DNA of 64,000 nt from Sphingomonadaceae bacterium PASS1 (GCA_002255985.1 NKIR01000006.1:115754-179753), one strand, 5' to 3'; counted from the first letter of the stretch, positions 12,368 through 22,553 are shown. Numbers and translations: made by a program. The notes: generated by a model not told the origin, from the letters alone.

Positions 12368-13263
12368 TGTGCTGCTTCTTTGGCTAACCGGGCGTCAAGC
12401 CGCTCCATGGCTGCTTTCGCATAATTTGCACAGCCTGCCGGGTCGGCCAGAGGTTCCTTCCCCGAAACGCGTTCAAAGAAACGCGATTGTGCGGGGTGTG
12501 GTGCAATCAGGATGTCGCATGGTTGTAGCTCAGAAACGCGTTTCATGGTCGCCCTTAACACCGCCACATAGGCGGGGTGGTCGGTAAATCGGTACGCATC
12601 AGCAGACACAGCGCCAAGGCTGTCGGCGAAAACAAACTGATGACTGGTCGCCCCCTCACATGATTTCCACGTCCAACTGGTTCCACCCGGGGCGTGGCCG
12701 GGCGTGGCGATGGCGGTCATTCTTATCGGGCCCAGGGTGATGGTTTCGCCGTCGCTGATGATTTGGTCAACCTTTATGCCCGCAAACGGCGGCAATATTT
12801 CCAACTGCGGGTCCGTAGGGTCCGAAATACCCATCTCCAGACTTTTGCGCGCTTCGGCCCGTGCCAGCATGCGGGCACCGGTAATGCTCTTTAGCGCGGC
12901 AAGTCCGCCGACATGATCATAATGTTCATGACTGCTGATCAGATATTTCACATCTGTCGGTTGGAAACCAAGCTTGCGAATATTGTCGGCAATGAACGGC
13001 GCAGCTTCAGCCGTCGCACCGTCGATGAGGATGTGACCTTTGGGTGACGTGACGAGCAAAGACACGATGCCACATGTGCCCACCATATACACATTCGCGA
13101 ATATGTGCGCGGGTGGGGCAGGGTCGCTCCAGCCGTCACGGCCTTGGCACTGTGACGCGAGTGTGGCTCCACTGCTAATGGTTTTGACCGCTGGCACCGG
13201 CGCACAGGCCGTCAGGGCTAATGCCAATAGGGCGCCAAGCTTAGCGTACATAGCTCGCGCCAT
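12364..13263 (-). CDS. Subclass B3 metallo-beta-lactamase
   Basis: A 299-residue (or 295 from the ATG at 13251) exported protein with a lipobox-like LTAC in its signal peptide. Zinc ligands expected of subclass B3 are all visible: HEHYDH (His112, His114, Asp116, His117), His190 in TPGHAPGG and His256 in IAPHP. GTCGIVSLLVTSPKGHILI is also typical of B3 enzymes. The likely activity is hydrolysis of beta-lactams, perhaps carbapenems, in the periplasm. It lies between an SDR gene (overlapping start) and prmA (4-bp overlap), so it is a settled chromosomal gene rather than a recent cassette. The substrate range cannot be read from sequence. Confidence 0.85.
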   Translation of the reverse strand: MARAMYAKLGALLALALTACAPVPAVKTISSGATLASQCQGRDGWSDPAPPAHIFANVYMVGTCGIVSLLVTSPKGHILIDGATAEAAPFIADNIRKLGFQPTDVKYLISSHEHYDHVGGLAALKSITGARMLARAEARKSLEMGISDPTDPQLEILPPFAGIKVDQIISDGETITLGPIRMTAIATPGHAPGGTSWTWKSCEGATSHQFVFADSLGAVSADAYRFTDHPAYVAVLRATMKRVSELQPCDILIAPHPAQSRFFERVSGKEPLADPAGCANYAKAAMERLDARLAKEAAQ

Positions 13264-13933
13264 TTATATCCAATACCGCACCTGTCATCGAAGGCGGCGC
13301 ATCAAGTGTACAGAATTTCACCATGGCCGCGACTTCTTCGGGATCAGCGACCTTGCCGAGCGGAATATCGGCGAGCAGCTTATCGCCGCCACGGCTTGCG
13401 AGATAATCTTCCGCCATGCCGGTCATCGTAAACCCGGGGCATATGGCAAAGGCATAGATTTTGTGGGCAGCGTATGCGCGGGCAATGGTCTTGGTCATGG
13501 CGACCATGCCAGCCTTTGATGCCGCATAATGCCAATGTGCTGGACTATCCCCGCGATGCGCAGCGCGGCTGGCGATGTTGACGATTCTGCCAGTCGCGTT
13601 CGTTTCCTGCCAATGCAGGACAGCGCGGCGACACAAGTCCGCACTTGCGGTCAGGTTAATCTGCATGGTCCGGTTCCAATTGGCGAGCCATTGCTCGTCC
13701 GAGGCCGAGATCGGGTTTTGCTCAAATACCCCGGCATTGTTGATTAACACATCCACACGCCCATCCAGGCGATCAAGCGCATGGTTCCAAAGCCGTTGTG
13801 GCGTTGTGGGATCGTTTAGGTCGCCATCCTTGCTGGACAGTGCCAGCACGGAAGTCGTTGCGGGGTCAAAGCTGGCGGCGGCGGCAGCGCCGATACCGCG
13901 TGATGCGCCGGTGATAAGGATATGGGTTTTCAT
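13241..13933 (-). CDS. Short-chain dehydrogenase/reductase
   Basis: A 230-residue SDR. The nucleotide-binding motif GASRGIG is at residues 9-15, NNAG lies near 65-68, and the catalytic YAASK and the upstream serine in NIAS are present. The substrate is unknown. It is the first gene of the minus-strand operon; its 3' end overlaps the beginning of the metallo-beta-lactamase gene by 23 bp (11 bp if that gene starts at 13251). Confidence 0.88.
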   Translation of the reverse strand: MKTHILITGASRGIGAAAAASFDPATTSVLALSSKDGDLNDPTTPQRLWNHALDRLDGRVDVLINNAGVFEQNPISASDEQWLANWNRTMQINLTASADLCRRAVLHWQETNATGRIVNIASRAAHRGDSPAHWHYAASKAGMVAMTKTIARAYAAHKIYAFAICPGFTMTGMAEDYLASRGGDKLLADIPLGKVADPEEVAAMVKFCTLDAPPSMTGAVLDINGASYVR

Positions 13934-13974
13934 CCGCGTTGCTTTTCACAGCGCCGACAAAATTTCAACCGAAG

Positions 13975-15314
13975 TTATCGGATGAGGTTTCCAACAAAGC
14001 GCGTAGCATTGGCTTGAAGCGATGAGATTTTCTCATTTACTTCGCTAAACCCGCCCTCAAGCTGCATGATTTCCGACACCACATTTTCCGTATCGCTGCG
14101 GATGGCGGAGATGGTGTTCGACATTAAATCGGCGGCAAGCGCGGTTTCATCGACGGACGCGGTAATCATCGTAACCGTTTGTGCTTGGTCCTCCATCGCC
14201 CGCCGGATGCGTTCGGCAGACATGCGTACTTCGTCAACGGTTTCGCGGATGGATGCGTTTGACTCAACGGACGCCTTGGTCGCACTTTGAATGGATGAAA
14301 TCTTCTGCGCAATTTCGTCTGTTGCCTGCGCTGTTTGATTTGCGAGGCTTTTTACTTCCTGCGCGACCACGGCGAAACCGCGGCCCGCATCGCCTGCGCG
14401 TGCGGCTTCGATTGTGGCGTTCAACGCAAGCAAGTTGGTTTGCCCTGCGATGTCGCGGATAAGGCCTAATATTGACTCGATGGATTGTGATTGTTCGGAG
14501 AGCGTATGGGTTGCCACCGCACCTTTTGTTGCCACGGCGGCGGCGCGGTTTGCGACGTCGGCGGCGGTCTCCACTTCTGTCCGTGCATCTTCAATAGCGC
14601 GGATGAGGCCTGCCGCAGTCTGGGCAGCTTCGCGCATGGCGACTGCAGATTGTTCAGACGCTGCAGCAACTTCAGATGCCTTGGACAGCATGCCGTTCGC
14701 CATTTGCGAGCTGCTCGCCGTTTGTTGGCGCAATACGGCTGTGCGGTCTGCAAGCTCATGTGCAGCAATGCCAATGTCGGATTCAAACTGCGCCGATTGT
14801 TTCCGGCGGCGTGTTACGTTCTGATTGGCGTGATATGACGTATAGCACATCGCCATGATGGACAGTTCCAGACCGGTCGCGGTCAGAACGGCCGACGCCA
14901 GATCCTGATAATCTTCATGTTCAAAGCCATATACTTCGCCAAGCAACCTTAGCGTGAGCGTGTTGACGCGGGTCGACGCTGCATTAACATTCTAAAGTGG
15001 AATACCGCGCTTGCACGAGTCCGTGATTTGACGGGTTAGAAACTTTGACCATTCAGCGCCTTCAATATCGCTAAGCCGCTTCTCAATAAAGGCCGCTGTT
15101 TTGATCCGGGCTTTTTCTACATTTTCGGAATCCTGCATTTCGGGAAACTTGCCCATGCTGATCCAATAATCCCAATAATAGCTGCTGATGTCATATAGCC
15201 GGTCTTTCAACAGCCACCGACTTTGCGGCAGCGAGGCGCAAAGTTTTTGTCTTCGGTAAACACATCAATAATCGCCTGGACGTCCAATGCTTCAATATCG
15301 GGTTTCTCTGCCAT
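13975..15314 (-). pseudogene. Methyl-accepting chemotaxis protein with N-terminal sensor, disrupted
   Basis: The intact part (13975-14946) encodes a cytoplasmic chemoreceptor signalling domain with the hairpin motif [20 protein letters not shown]. Upstream in the same frame, 14992-15210 encodes what looks like the N-terminal sensor (YDISSYYWDYWISMGKFPE), separated by one TAG codon at 14992-14994. The start (ATG at 15312-15314 after AGGAAC; MAEKPDIEALDVQAIIDVF) is in a different frame, so a further indel lies near 15220-15245. No transmembrane segment is seen, and the sensor may be a globin-like domain (tentative). Two lesions point to a pseudogene, unless the shorter C-terminal product is made alone. 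Confidence 0.7.
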
Positions 15315-15563
15315 TTTTTCGTTCCTATATCGCCGTATTCCGCAATGCGGCTCTATTTTACATCTTTACGCATTCATTGGTTAATAGCTGGTTATTGCCG
15401 GAGCGCCTCCGATGCTCTGGCGCAGATTTTGTGCAAACTTGTGATTGAACAAATCCATCATCGGAATGCGCGATTCTGACGGCGCAGGCCTTGCGCCTCG
15501 GCATTAAACGATTAAAGAGCGAGGCATTATAAAGGCCGCGCTTAAATGAAGGACGCTGAAATC

Positions 15564-16004
15564 ATGGCGAAAAACCCGAACCGCCCGTTATCACCGCATT
15601 TGCAGGTGTATCGTTGGTCACCGCAGATGGCGATTTCGATTTTCCACCGGGCAACAGGATTCATTCTCGCGACGGTTGGTATGATCACCTTGCTTTGGTG
15701 GTTGTCCGCAATTGGCGGTGGCGCGGAAAGCTATGCGACCTTTCAAAAATATGTTGTCTCCGCCGGCGAAAGCGCAACCGGTTTTGAAACGGCGATCAAC
15801 TGGTTCTTCCGGCTTTTGGGCCTGGCTGTGACTTTCAGCTTTTTCCAGCATCTCGCCTCGGGCATTCGCCACCTTGTTTTGGATATTGGCGCTGGCTACG
15901 AATTGAAGGCTAACCGGACCTGGGCTTCGGCTGCATTCGTTGCAGCCTTTTTTGCAACTGCATTCGTTGTCCTGTTTGTGGCATCGCGCTTTCTTGGAGT
16001 TTGA
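15564..16004 (+). CDS. sdhC: Succinate dehydrogenase cytochrome b556 subunit
   Basis: A 146-residue membrane anchor of complex II with three transmembrane helices. RPLSPHLQVYRW and SIFHRATG at the N-terminus and HLASGIRHLVLDIG (with the likely haem-ligand histidine) are family signatures. I chose ATG 15564, which follows AAGGA; an ATG at 15546 is also in frame. It is the first gene of sdhCDA and its stop overlaps or abuts sdhD. Confidence 0.94.
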   Translation: MAKNPNRPLSPHLQVYRWSPQMAISIFHRATGFILATVGMITLLWWLSAIGGGAESYATFQKYVVSAGESATGFETAINWFFRLLGLAVTFSFFQHLASGIRHLVLDIGAGYELKANRTWASAAFVAAFFATAFVVLFVASRFLGV

Positions 16005-16006
16005 TG

Positions 16007-16396
16007 ATGGACAGTAGAACATATATCGGGCGCGTGCGTGGGCTGGGTTCAGCAAAGCATGGCGGCGAACATTGGTTGAAACAGCGCCTGACCGCGATTG
16101 GCAATATCTTGCTGACCACGTGGCTCGTTGTCTCGCTACTTCTCATGCCCAATTTTGATCAAGCAACTTTGGCGCAATGGCTGGCTCAGCCAACCGTTGC
16201 GGTTCCGATGATATTGATGATCGTCAACATTTTTACGCATGCGCGCCTTGGTCTTCAGGTTTTGATTGAAGATTATGTGCATGACGAAGGAAAGAAGTTT
16301 GGCGCAATGGCGCTTCTCAACTTCTATGTCGTCGCGAGCGCCGTGTTCGGCATTTTCGTCGTAGCAAAATTAGCATTTACCGGAGCATCCGCCTGA
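16007..16396 (+). CDS. sdhD: Succinate dehydrogenase membrane anchor subunit
   Basis: A 129-residue small anchor subunit with three hydrophobic helices, and the conserved [13 protein letters not shown] near the N-terminus. The second haem/quinone-side motif is [20 protein letters not shown] at 15996-15999 best suits the ATG at 16007; ATG 16004 and TTG 16001 are in frame as well. The stop codon overlaps the sdhA start (TGATG). Confidence 0.92.
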   Translation: MDSRTYIGRVRGLGSAKHGGEHWLKQRLTAIGNILLTTWLVVSLLLMPNFDQATLAQWLAQPTVAVPMILMIVNIFTHARLGLQVLIEDYVHDEGKKFGAMALLNFYVVASAVFGIFVVAKLAFTGASA

Positions 16397-18198
16397 TGTC
16401 AGACGCTTACAAGATTATCGACCATACCTATGACACGGTTGTTGTCGGAGCCGGCGGCTCTGGTTTGCGCGCCACGATGGGTAGTGCTGAAGCCGGTTTG
16501 AAAACAGCCTGTATCACCAAGGTTTTTCCCACCCGTTCGCATACTGTTGCGGCACAGGGCGGCATTGCTGCGTCGCTTGGCAACAACTCGCCGGACCATT
16601 GGACCTGGCATATGTACGACACCGTCAAGGGGTCGGACTGGTTGGGTGACCAAGACGCGATCGAATATATGGTGCGTGAAGCGCCTGCTGCGGTGTACGA
16701 GCTGGAGCATGCCGGCGTTCCGTTTAGCCGCAATGCCGACGGCACAATTTATCAGCGACCCTTTGGCGGCCACATGCAGAATATGGGCGAAGGCCCCCCC
16801 GTTCAGCGTACGGCCGCGGCGGCCGACCGGACCGGTCACGCCATGTTGCACAGCCTGTATCAACAGAGCCTGAAATATGATGCGGATTTCTTCATCGAAT
16901 ATTTCGCGCTCGATCTGATTATGGAAAATGGCGAATGCCGCGGCGTTATCGCCATGTGCATGGAAGATGGCACGATCCACCGTTTCAAGAGCCACGCCGT
17001 CGTGCTGGCAACGGGCGGATATGGCCGTGCGTATTTCTCCGCAACTTCGGCGCATACCTGCACCGGTGACGGTGGCGGCATGGTGCTGCGCGCCGGGCTT
17101 CCGCTTCAGGATATGGAATTCGTGCAATTCCACCCGACCGGCATTTACGGCGCTGGCGTTCTCATCACAGAAGGCGCGCGCGGCGAGGGCGGATATCTGA
17201 CCAACAGCGAAGGTGAGCGCTTCATGGAGCGTTATGCACCGTCCGCGAAGGATTTGGCTTCACGTGACGTTGTCAGCCGTTCGATGGCACTTGAAATGCG
17301 TGAAGGCCGCGGTGTCGGCCCGCATAAGGACCATATCTACCTGCATCTCGACCATATCGATCCCAAGGTTTTGGCGCAGCGTTTGCCCGGTATTACCGAA
17401 AGCGGAAAGATTTTCGCCGGCGTCGATCTGACACGCCAACCGCTGCCCGTGACACCAACCGTGCACTACAATATGGGCGGAATTCCGTGCAATTATCATG
17501 GTCAGGTGGTCACCAAGGTTGGTGATGATCCCGAAGTCATCGTTCCGGGCCTTTATTCGGTTGGCGAAGCAGCATGCGTTTCGGTGCATGGCGCGAACCG
17601 GCTTGGGTCAAACTCGTTGATCGACTTGGTCGTATTCGGACGCGCAACTGGCTTGCATTTGAAATCGTCGTTGACGCCCGGTGGGCCGCACAAGGCGCTG
17701 CCGAAGGATGCAGCCGATTTGGCGCTGACCCGCGTCGACAAGTTCCGTGCAGCAAAGGGCGGTTCGCCGACCGCAGACATCCGTCTGCAAATGCAGCGGA
17801 CAATGCAAAAGCACGCTGCGGTGTTCCGCGACACAGCATTGCTGGCCGAAGGCGTTACCGAGATGCAAAAAGTCAATCAGCGTCTTGCCGACGTGCACGT
17901 CACCGACCGCAGCATGATCTGGAACACCGACCTCATCGAAACGCTGGAGCTCGACAATCTGATGGCGCAGGCCGTCTGCACCATCGAAAGCGCCAACAAT
18001 CGCAAGGAAAGCCGCGGCGCGCATGCGCATGAGGATTATCCAGAGCGCGACGATGAAAACTGGATGAAGCACACCGCTTCATGGTTCGAAGGTTGGGGCG
18101 GTTCAGGCGGCGCGGTGAAAATCGACTACCGCCCAGTGCATGATTATACGCTGACCGACGAGGCAGAGTATATCAAGCCGAAGCCACGCGTTTACTAA
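16396..18198 (+). CDS. sdhA: Succinate dehydrogenase flavoprotein subunit
   Basis: A 600-residue FAD-binding subunit that oxidises succinate to fumarate in the TCA cycle. The dinucleotide fold [12 protein letters not shown] is at the N-terminus, the histidine for covalent FAD attachment is His49 in [10 protein letters not shown], and substrate-site blocks such as [11 protein letters not shown] and [11 protein letters not shown] are present. The gene is followed by a strong terminator and a convergent gene. The iron-sulfur subunit gene sdhB is not next to it and is not in this window. Confidence 0.97.
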   Translation: MSDAYKIIDHTYDTVVVGAGGSGLRATMGSAEAGLKTACITKVFPTRSHTVAAQGGIAASLGNNSPDHWTWHMYDTVKGSDWLGDQDAIEYMVREAPAAVYELEHAGVPFSRNADGTIYQRPFGGHMQNMGEGPPVQRTAAAADRTGHAMLHSLYQQSLKYDADFFIEYFALDLIMENGECRGVIAMCMEDGTIHRFKSHAVVLATGGYGRAYFSATSAHTCTGDGGGMVLRAGLPLQDMEFVQFHPTGIYGAGVLITEGARGEGGYLTNSEGERFMERYAPSAKDLASRDVVSRSMALEMREGRGVGPHKDHIYLHLDHIDPKVLAQRLPGITESGKIFAGVDLTRQPLPVTPTVHYNMGGIPCNYHGQVVTKVGDDPEVIVPGLYSVGEAACVSVHGANRLGSNSLIDLVVFGRATGLHLKSSLTPGGPHKALPKDAADLALTRVDKFRAAKGGSPTADIRLQMQRTMQKHAAVFRDTALLAEGVTEMQKVNQRLADVHVTDRSMIWNTDLIETLELDNLMAQAVCTIESANNRKESRGAHAHEDYPERDDENWMKHTASWFEGWGGSGGAVKIDYRPVHDYTLTDEAEYIKPKPRVY

Positions 18199-19180
18199 GT
18201 TCCGCGAAAACGGAGGCTGTTATATCCAGGCTCCGTTTTCGTTTTCCATGATCGAAAACCGAACAGGCGACGATGATTTCGTCGACTTGCGTGCGTGCCA
18301 AAAACGCTTTGACGCCTATCTTTACGGTGTCAGCTGAGCCGATTGCGCTTGCGGATAATATGTCGTTCAACGCCGAGGTAAATTGCGGGGGCAGTGAAGC
18401 CACATAGCCTTCGACCGGTGGCGGCATTTGGCGCGGGTTGCCTGTGCGTAAGGCGACGAAGCTTTGCATTAGTGAGCTCGCCAAAAACTCCGCTTCCGCA
18501 TCGGTTTCGCCGGCGATGATGTTGAATGCCGCCATCGCATAGGGTTTGTCCAATATAGCGCTTGGCCGGAAATGGCTGCGGTAGATGTGCAGGGCTTCAT
18601 CCAGCATTTGCGGCGCAAAGTGGCTGGCGAAGGCGAAAGGCAAGCCAAGTGCAGCGGCCACTTGCGCGCCGTAGAGGCTGCTGCCCAATATGTAGAGTTG
18701 CACATTTGCGCCCGCGCCGGGTGTTGCGACGATGCCTGTTTGGCCATCATCGGCGAAATAGCTTTGCAGTTCCATCACATCGCGTGGGAACGCGTTCGGA
18801 TCGCTGTCCAATGTCCGGCGGATCGCTGCGGCAACGCGTTGGTCGCTGCCGGGCGCACGGCCCAATCCAAGGGCGATCCTGCCGGGGTAAAGCGCGTCCA
18901 GTGTGCCAAATTGTTCGGCAATGACCAATGGCGCATGGTTGGGCAGCATGATGCCGCCTGAGCCAACGCGGATGGATTTGGTTGCGGCAGCGATGTACCC
19001 GATGACCACGCTGGTGGCCGCGCTGGCGATGCCGCGCATCCCATGATGTTCGGCAACCCAGTAACGGCTGAAGCCCAAAGTTTCAGCGTGGGCGGCAAGG
19101 TCTGCGGCATTGGCGAGCGCGCCAGCCACTGAGCCACCTTCGACAACGGGAACTAGGTCAAGCAAAGAGTAATTGGTCAT
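18173..19180 (-). CDS. LLM-class flavin-dependent oxidoreductase
   Basis: A 335-residue luciferase-like monooxygenase family protein. [38 protein letters not shown] and [13 protein letters not shown] are hallmarks of the MsnO8/YhbW-type subgroup. The substrate is unknown; it would use reduced flavin. Its 3' end runs through the sdhA terminator and overlaps the sdhA stop by 26 bp in convergent orientation. Confidence 0.88.
   Translation of the reverse strand: MTNYSLLDLVPVVEGGSVAGALANAADLAAHAETLGFSRYWVAEHHGMRGIASAATSVVIGYIAAATKSIRVGSGGIMLPNHAPLVIAEQFGTLDALYPGRIALGLGRAPGSDQRVAAAIRRTLDSDPNAFPRDVMELQSYFADDGQTGIVATPGAGANVQLYILGSSLYGAQVAAALGLPFAFASHFAPQMLDEALHIYRSHFRPSAILDKPYAMAAFNIIAGETDAEAEFLASSLMQSFVALRTGNPRQMPPPVEGYVASLPPQFTSALNDILSASAIGSADTVKIGVKAFLARTQVDEIIVACSVFDHGKRKRSLDITASVFAELSKRVASA
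18205..18246 (+). terminator. sdhA terminator
   Basis: A perfect 11-bp inverted repeat CGAAAACGGAG (18205-18215) and CTCCGTTTTCG (18231-18241) is followed by TTTT. It lies 7 bp after the sdhA stop and inside the last codons of the convergent oxidoreductase gene, so it would end plus-strand transcription. Confidence 0.8.
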
Positions 19181-19255
19181 GAACCCTAAATGGGTGTGTT
19201 GACGCGTAATGCCAAGCGCAATCGACTATCGGGTGAAGGCGTGTATAAATTGCGG

Positions 19256-19870
19256 ATGATCACTGCGCTGTTCCTTCCCTTTCTTATGACCACAATGCTG
19301 ATTGAACTGACTCCGGGGCCGAACATGGCATGGCTCGCATTGACCAGCGCGACGCAAGGGAAGCGGTCGGGTTTCGCCGCTGTTGCTGGCATTGCAACGG
19401 GCCTTGCGATCCTTGCTTTGGCTTCGGCAGTCGGGCTTGCCGCGCTCGCGGCCCGCGCACCTTTTGCCTTTAGTTTGCTGCGCTACGCAGGCGTGGCCTA
19501 TTTATTATGGTTGGCATGGCAAACATGGGTGGGGGAGCAAGAAGTTGCGACCGGTGAAATCGACGCGAAGGCAATGGCGGCATGGTTCCGCCACGGTTTG
19601 CTGCTAAACTTACTGAACCCAAAGGCCGCGGTGTTTTTTGTCACGGTCCTGCCCGCCTATATCGCAACGAATGCGCCGATTGTGCCGCAAACCATGCTGC
19701 TGTCCGCTAGCTACGTCGCGATTGCGACAGCGGTGCACCTCGTCATCGTTGTATTGGCGGCGCAAGCACATGGATGGATGACTGTAGGCAACCGCCGGAA
19801 CCAAGTGCGCCGTATATTTGCGGTGCTTTTGGCTGCGGTCGCAATCTGGTTCTTGGTGAGCACCGCCTAA
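19256..19870 (+). CDS. LysE/RhtB family exporter
   Basis: A 204-residue inner-membrane protein with about six hydrophobic helices and the signature ELTPGPNMAWLALTSATQGK near the N-terminus. Members export amino acids or related small molecules. I chose ATG 19256 (MITALFLPF), where the family usually starts; an open frame continues up to ATG 19190 without a good ribosome binding site. It is divergent from the LLM oxidoreductase gene and convergent with lldD. Confidence 0.88.
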   Translation: MITALFLPFLMTTMLIELTPGPNMAWLALTSATQGKRSGFAAVAGIATGLAILALASAVGLAALAARAPFAFSLLRYAGVAYLLWLAWQTWVGEQEVATGEIDAKAMAAWFRHGLLLNLLNPKAAVFFVTVLPAYIATNAPIVPQTMLLSASYVAIATAVHLVIVVLAAQAHGWMTVGNRRNQVRRIFAVLLAAVAIWFLVSTA

Positions 19871-19907
19871 CGCTGTTTTCCTGAATATTGCAGGAGCGCA
19901 AAAAGCC

Positions 19908-21056
19908 TTAGCGATAGCGCAACATAGAGCGGTTAAGCTGCGCGACGGATTTGACACCCATCAACCGCATGTCACGCTCAATTTCGTCGCGCAATTTGCC
20001 AACGATACGTTCAACACCCGGTTGGCCCGCTGCGGCCAATGCGTACAGATACAGCCGCCCGCCCGAGCATGCTGTGGCGCCCGCTGCCAGCGCCTTCAAT
20101 ACATGGCTGCCGCGCTGCACGCCGCCGTCGCAGATGATATCGATCTTACCGCCAACGGCGTCGGCGATTTCGGAAATCTGGTCAAATGGCGACCGCGATC
20201 CGTCCAATTGCCGCCCGCCGTGGTTGGAGACCATGATCGCCGTCGCGCCTATGTCGACGGCCCGCTTGGCATCATCAACGGACATGATACCTTTTAAGCA
20301 GAATTCGCCGCCCCAGTCGGACCGGACTTTCTCCGCCATTTTCCAGTCCATCGACGTGTCGAGCATGGTATTGAAATATTCGGCCACAGACACCGCGACA
20401 TCGGTCCCCGCGTCAACATGTGTCTGCAGGTTGGGAAGCGAGAATTTCTCCCGGAACATATAGTTCAGCGCCCATGCTGGATGGATCGCGTAACTCAGCA
20501 CCGATGCAGGTGTGAAGCGTGGTGGCGAGGTGAAGCCGCTGCGCAGGCAGCGTTCCCGATTGCCTGATACGATCGTATCGACGGTCAATGCGATGGCATC
20601 AAATTTCGCGGCTTTGCAGCGTTCGATCATCGACGCGTTCAGGCCTTTGTCTTTGTGGATGTACAGTTGAAATAGTTTTGGCGTCTTGATGCGTTCGCCG
20701 ACTTCCTCAATGCTCACCGTGGCCAGCGATGAAATGCCGAACCAAGTGTTAAACTGCTGCGCCACAGCGGCAACGGCGCGTTCACCTTGCCAATGGAATA
20801 AACGTTGCAACGCGGTTGGCGATAGCATGAGCGGCATGGCAATGTCTTTGCCCATGACACGCACTTTTGTGTCGATATCAGAAACGCCCGCGAGCACATT
20901 GGGCACAAGGTCGCAGTCGTTAAACGACGAACTATTGCGACCTTTCGTCCGCTCATCATCGGCTGCGCCGTCGATATAGTTGAAAATAGGCGACGGCAGG
21001 CGCGACTTCGCCATCCGGCGAAAATCGGCGACATTATGACAATCATTCAAACGCAT
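19908..21056 (-). CDS. lldD: FMN-dependent L-lactate dehydrogenase
   Basis: A 382-residue alpha-hydroxy-acid dehydrogenase. The active site SNHGGRQLDG holds His279 and Arg282, and the FMN phosphate-binding region IICDGGVQRGSHVLKALA follows. N-terminal FNYIDGAADDE also fits. The most likely reaction is oxidation of L-lactate to pyruvate with electrons to the respiratory chain; other 2-hydroxyacids are possible. The promoter region is shared with the divergent bdhA gene (about 120-bp spacer). Confidence 0.88.
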   Translation of the reverse strand: MRLNDCHNVADFRRMAKSRLPSPIFNYIDGAADDERTKGRNSSSFNDCDLVPNVLAGVSDIDTKVRVMGKDIAMPLMLSPTALQRLFHWQGERAVAAVAQQFNTWFGISSLATVSIEEVGERIKTPKLFQLYIHKDKGLNASMIERCKAAKFDAIALTVDTIVSGNRERCLRSGFTSPPRFTPASVLSYAIHPAWALNYMFREKFSLPNLQTHVDAGTDVAVSVAEYFNTMLDTSMDWKMAEKVRSDWGGEFCLKGIMSVDDAKRAVDIGATAIMVSNHGGRQLDGSRSPFDQISEIADAVGGKIDIICDGGVQRGSHVLKALAAGATACSGGRLYLYALAAAGQPGVERIVGKLRDEIERDMRLMGVKSVAQLNRSMLRYR

Positions 21057-21192
21057 GCGGCACTTATGACAGGACTTTTATATAATTGCACCTATTTGGT
21101 CTTGGCATTCTGCCATATTGTCCTGCACCAACATTGCGTTTAGCGATGTTTAACGCAAATAAAGTCCATCCCTAATGCAAAGGCTATCTCCC

Positions 21193-21978
21193 ATGTTCCT
21201 CCAAGGCAAAACGGCGCTTATCACTGGTTCAACATCCGGCATTGGATTGGGGTATGCGCGTGCGCTGGCCGCAGAGGGCGCTAATGTGATGATCAACGGT
21301 TTTGGTGATGCGGATGTCATTGAAGGCTATGTGGCGGAACTGGCCGCTGCAAGCGGTGGCAAAGCACTGCATTCCGGCGCGGATATGATGAAGCCAGATG
21401 AAATCAGGGCGATGGTCGCTGAATGTAGTGAGAAACTGGGATCGCCCGATATCTTGATAAACAATGCGGGTATCCAGCATGTTGCGCCGGTTGATGAATT
21501 CCCTGAAGACAAATGGGACGCAATCATGTCGATCATCTTGTCGTCCGCATTCCATACCACGAAAGCGGCCTTGCCCGCGATGAAGGCAAAGGGGTGGGGC
21601 AGGGTCATCAACACCGGTTCGATGCACAGCCTTGTCGCGTCACCGTTTAAGTCGGCGTATAACGCGGCAAAGCATGGCCTTGCAGGCTTTAGCAAAACAG
21701 TTGCGCTTGAGGTCGCGACGCAAGGCATAACCGTCAACAATATCTGCCCGGGATATGTGTGGACGTCATTGGTTGAAAACCAAATTCCCGACACGATGAA
21801 GGCACGCGGGTTGACGCGCGAACAGGTTATCAACGATGTGTTGCTGGCCAACCAGCCGCAGAAAAAATTTGTTCAGGTTGAACAATTGGCGGCTTTGGCG
21901 GTATTCCTGTGCCGCGACGAGGCCAGCGCGATTACCGGAACGAACCTATCGGTCGATGGTGGATGGACCGCCCAATAA
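21193..21978 (+). CDS. bdhA: 3-hydroxybutyrate dehydrogenase
   Basis: A 261-residue SDR that interconverts 3-hydroxybutyrate and acetoacetate, part of polyhydroxybutyrate or ketone-body use. TGSTSGIG is the NAD motif, NNAGIQHVAPVDEFP and SPFKSAYNAAKHG (catalytic Tyr-Lys) are diagnostic for this family, and NNICPGYVWTSLVENQIPD is the substrate loop. AAAGG at 21179-21183 supports ATG 21193 over ATG 21175. Confidence 0.93.
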   Translation: MFLQGKTALITGSTSGIGLGYARALAAEGANVMINGFGDADVIEGYVAELAAASGGKALHSGADMMKPDEIRAMVAECSEKLGSPDILINNAGIQHVAPVDEFPEDKWDAIMSIILSSAFHTTKAALPAMKAKGWGRVINTGSMHSLVASPFKSAYNAAKHGLAGFSKTVALEVATQGITVNNICPGYVWTSLVENQIPDTMKARGLTREQVINDVLLANQPQKKFVQVEQLAALAVFLCRDEASAITGTNLSVDGGWTAQ

Positions 21979-22407
21979 ATCTTGGTTTCTGGGTTCGCTG
22001 CCAAAGGGTGCGTTGGTGGCCATCTCCCTCTCGTCTAGGGCAGCTGCGCCCGGCACCGCAAATACCGGCGGTGTATAGCCAATTTTGTTCTTTCGGGGTG
22101 CGTCCGGATTTTCTCTCTCTGATCGCGGGGATACGCCAAATGGCAATCCGAAATCGGCTTGAATTGGTCTGCCGTCAATCGATGGCGCGCCTGTTATAAA
22201 TTCAACAGAAACCCCGGAATCGAATGGAACAGGCGGCGGAGAGGGTGGCGGTGCTGTTGGTTCGGGCGGCGGCGCATTAACTTCTGCGTTCGTGACATCT
22301 GCGGCTTTGCGGGGCGCTACGGGATTACCCTGCGGAATGACCAAGGCGATGAGCCCGGCTACCGACAGAACCCCAAGTAACATTTTTAGTATATTATCCA
22401 CGCGCAT
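21946..22407 (-). CDS. Membrane-anchored proline-rich hypothetical protein
   Basis: A 153-residue protein (164 if the GTG at 22440 is used) with one N-terminal transmembrane helix (ILKMLLGVLSVAGLIALVIP) followed by a proline-rich stretch (APPPEPTAPPPSPPPVPF). I do not recognise a family. The architecture is that of a periplasmic or spacer protein tethered to the inner membrane. Its 3' end overlaps the convergent bdhA by 33 bp. Codon use looks host-like. It could be a false frame, but the signal-anchor-plus-linker order argues for a real gene. Confidence 0.55.
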   Translation of the reverse strand: MRVDNILKMLLGVLSVAGLIALVIPQGNPVAPRKAADVTNAEVNAPPPEPTAPPPSPPPVPFDSGVSVEFITGAPSIDGRPIQADFGLPFGVSPRSERENPDAPRKNKIGYTPPVFAVPGAAALDEREMATNAPFGSEPRNQDLLGGPSTIDR

Positions 22408-22478
22408 CTGCCTGTTTGGTTGCAGGGCGAATATACGCACGGCGTTAAGAAGATATTAGCGACGATGCGTTGACCCAA

Positions 22479-22510
22479 AAAGAAAAAACCGCCGACATTA
22501 CTGCCGGCGG
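22479..22510 (-). terminator. Terminator of the aceA transcript
   Basis: On the minus strand CCGCCGGCAGTAATG… forms a stem (arms at 22489-22494 and 22505-22510) followed by TTTTTTCTTTTT. This is a textbook intrinsic terminator placed 44 bp after the small gene that follows aceA. Confidence 0.85.
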
Positions 22511-22553
22511 TTAGGTGTTTTCCTCCCCAGGAAAACTCGAAAAAGATGTGTAC

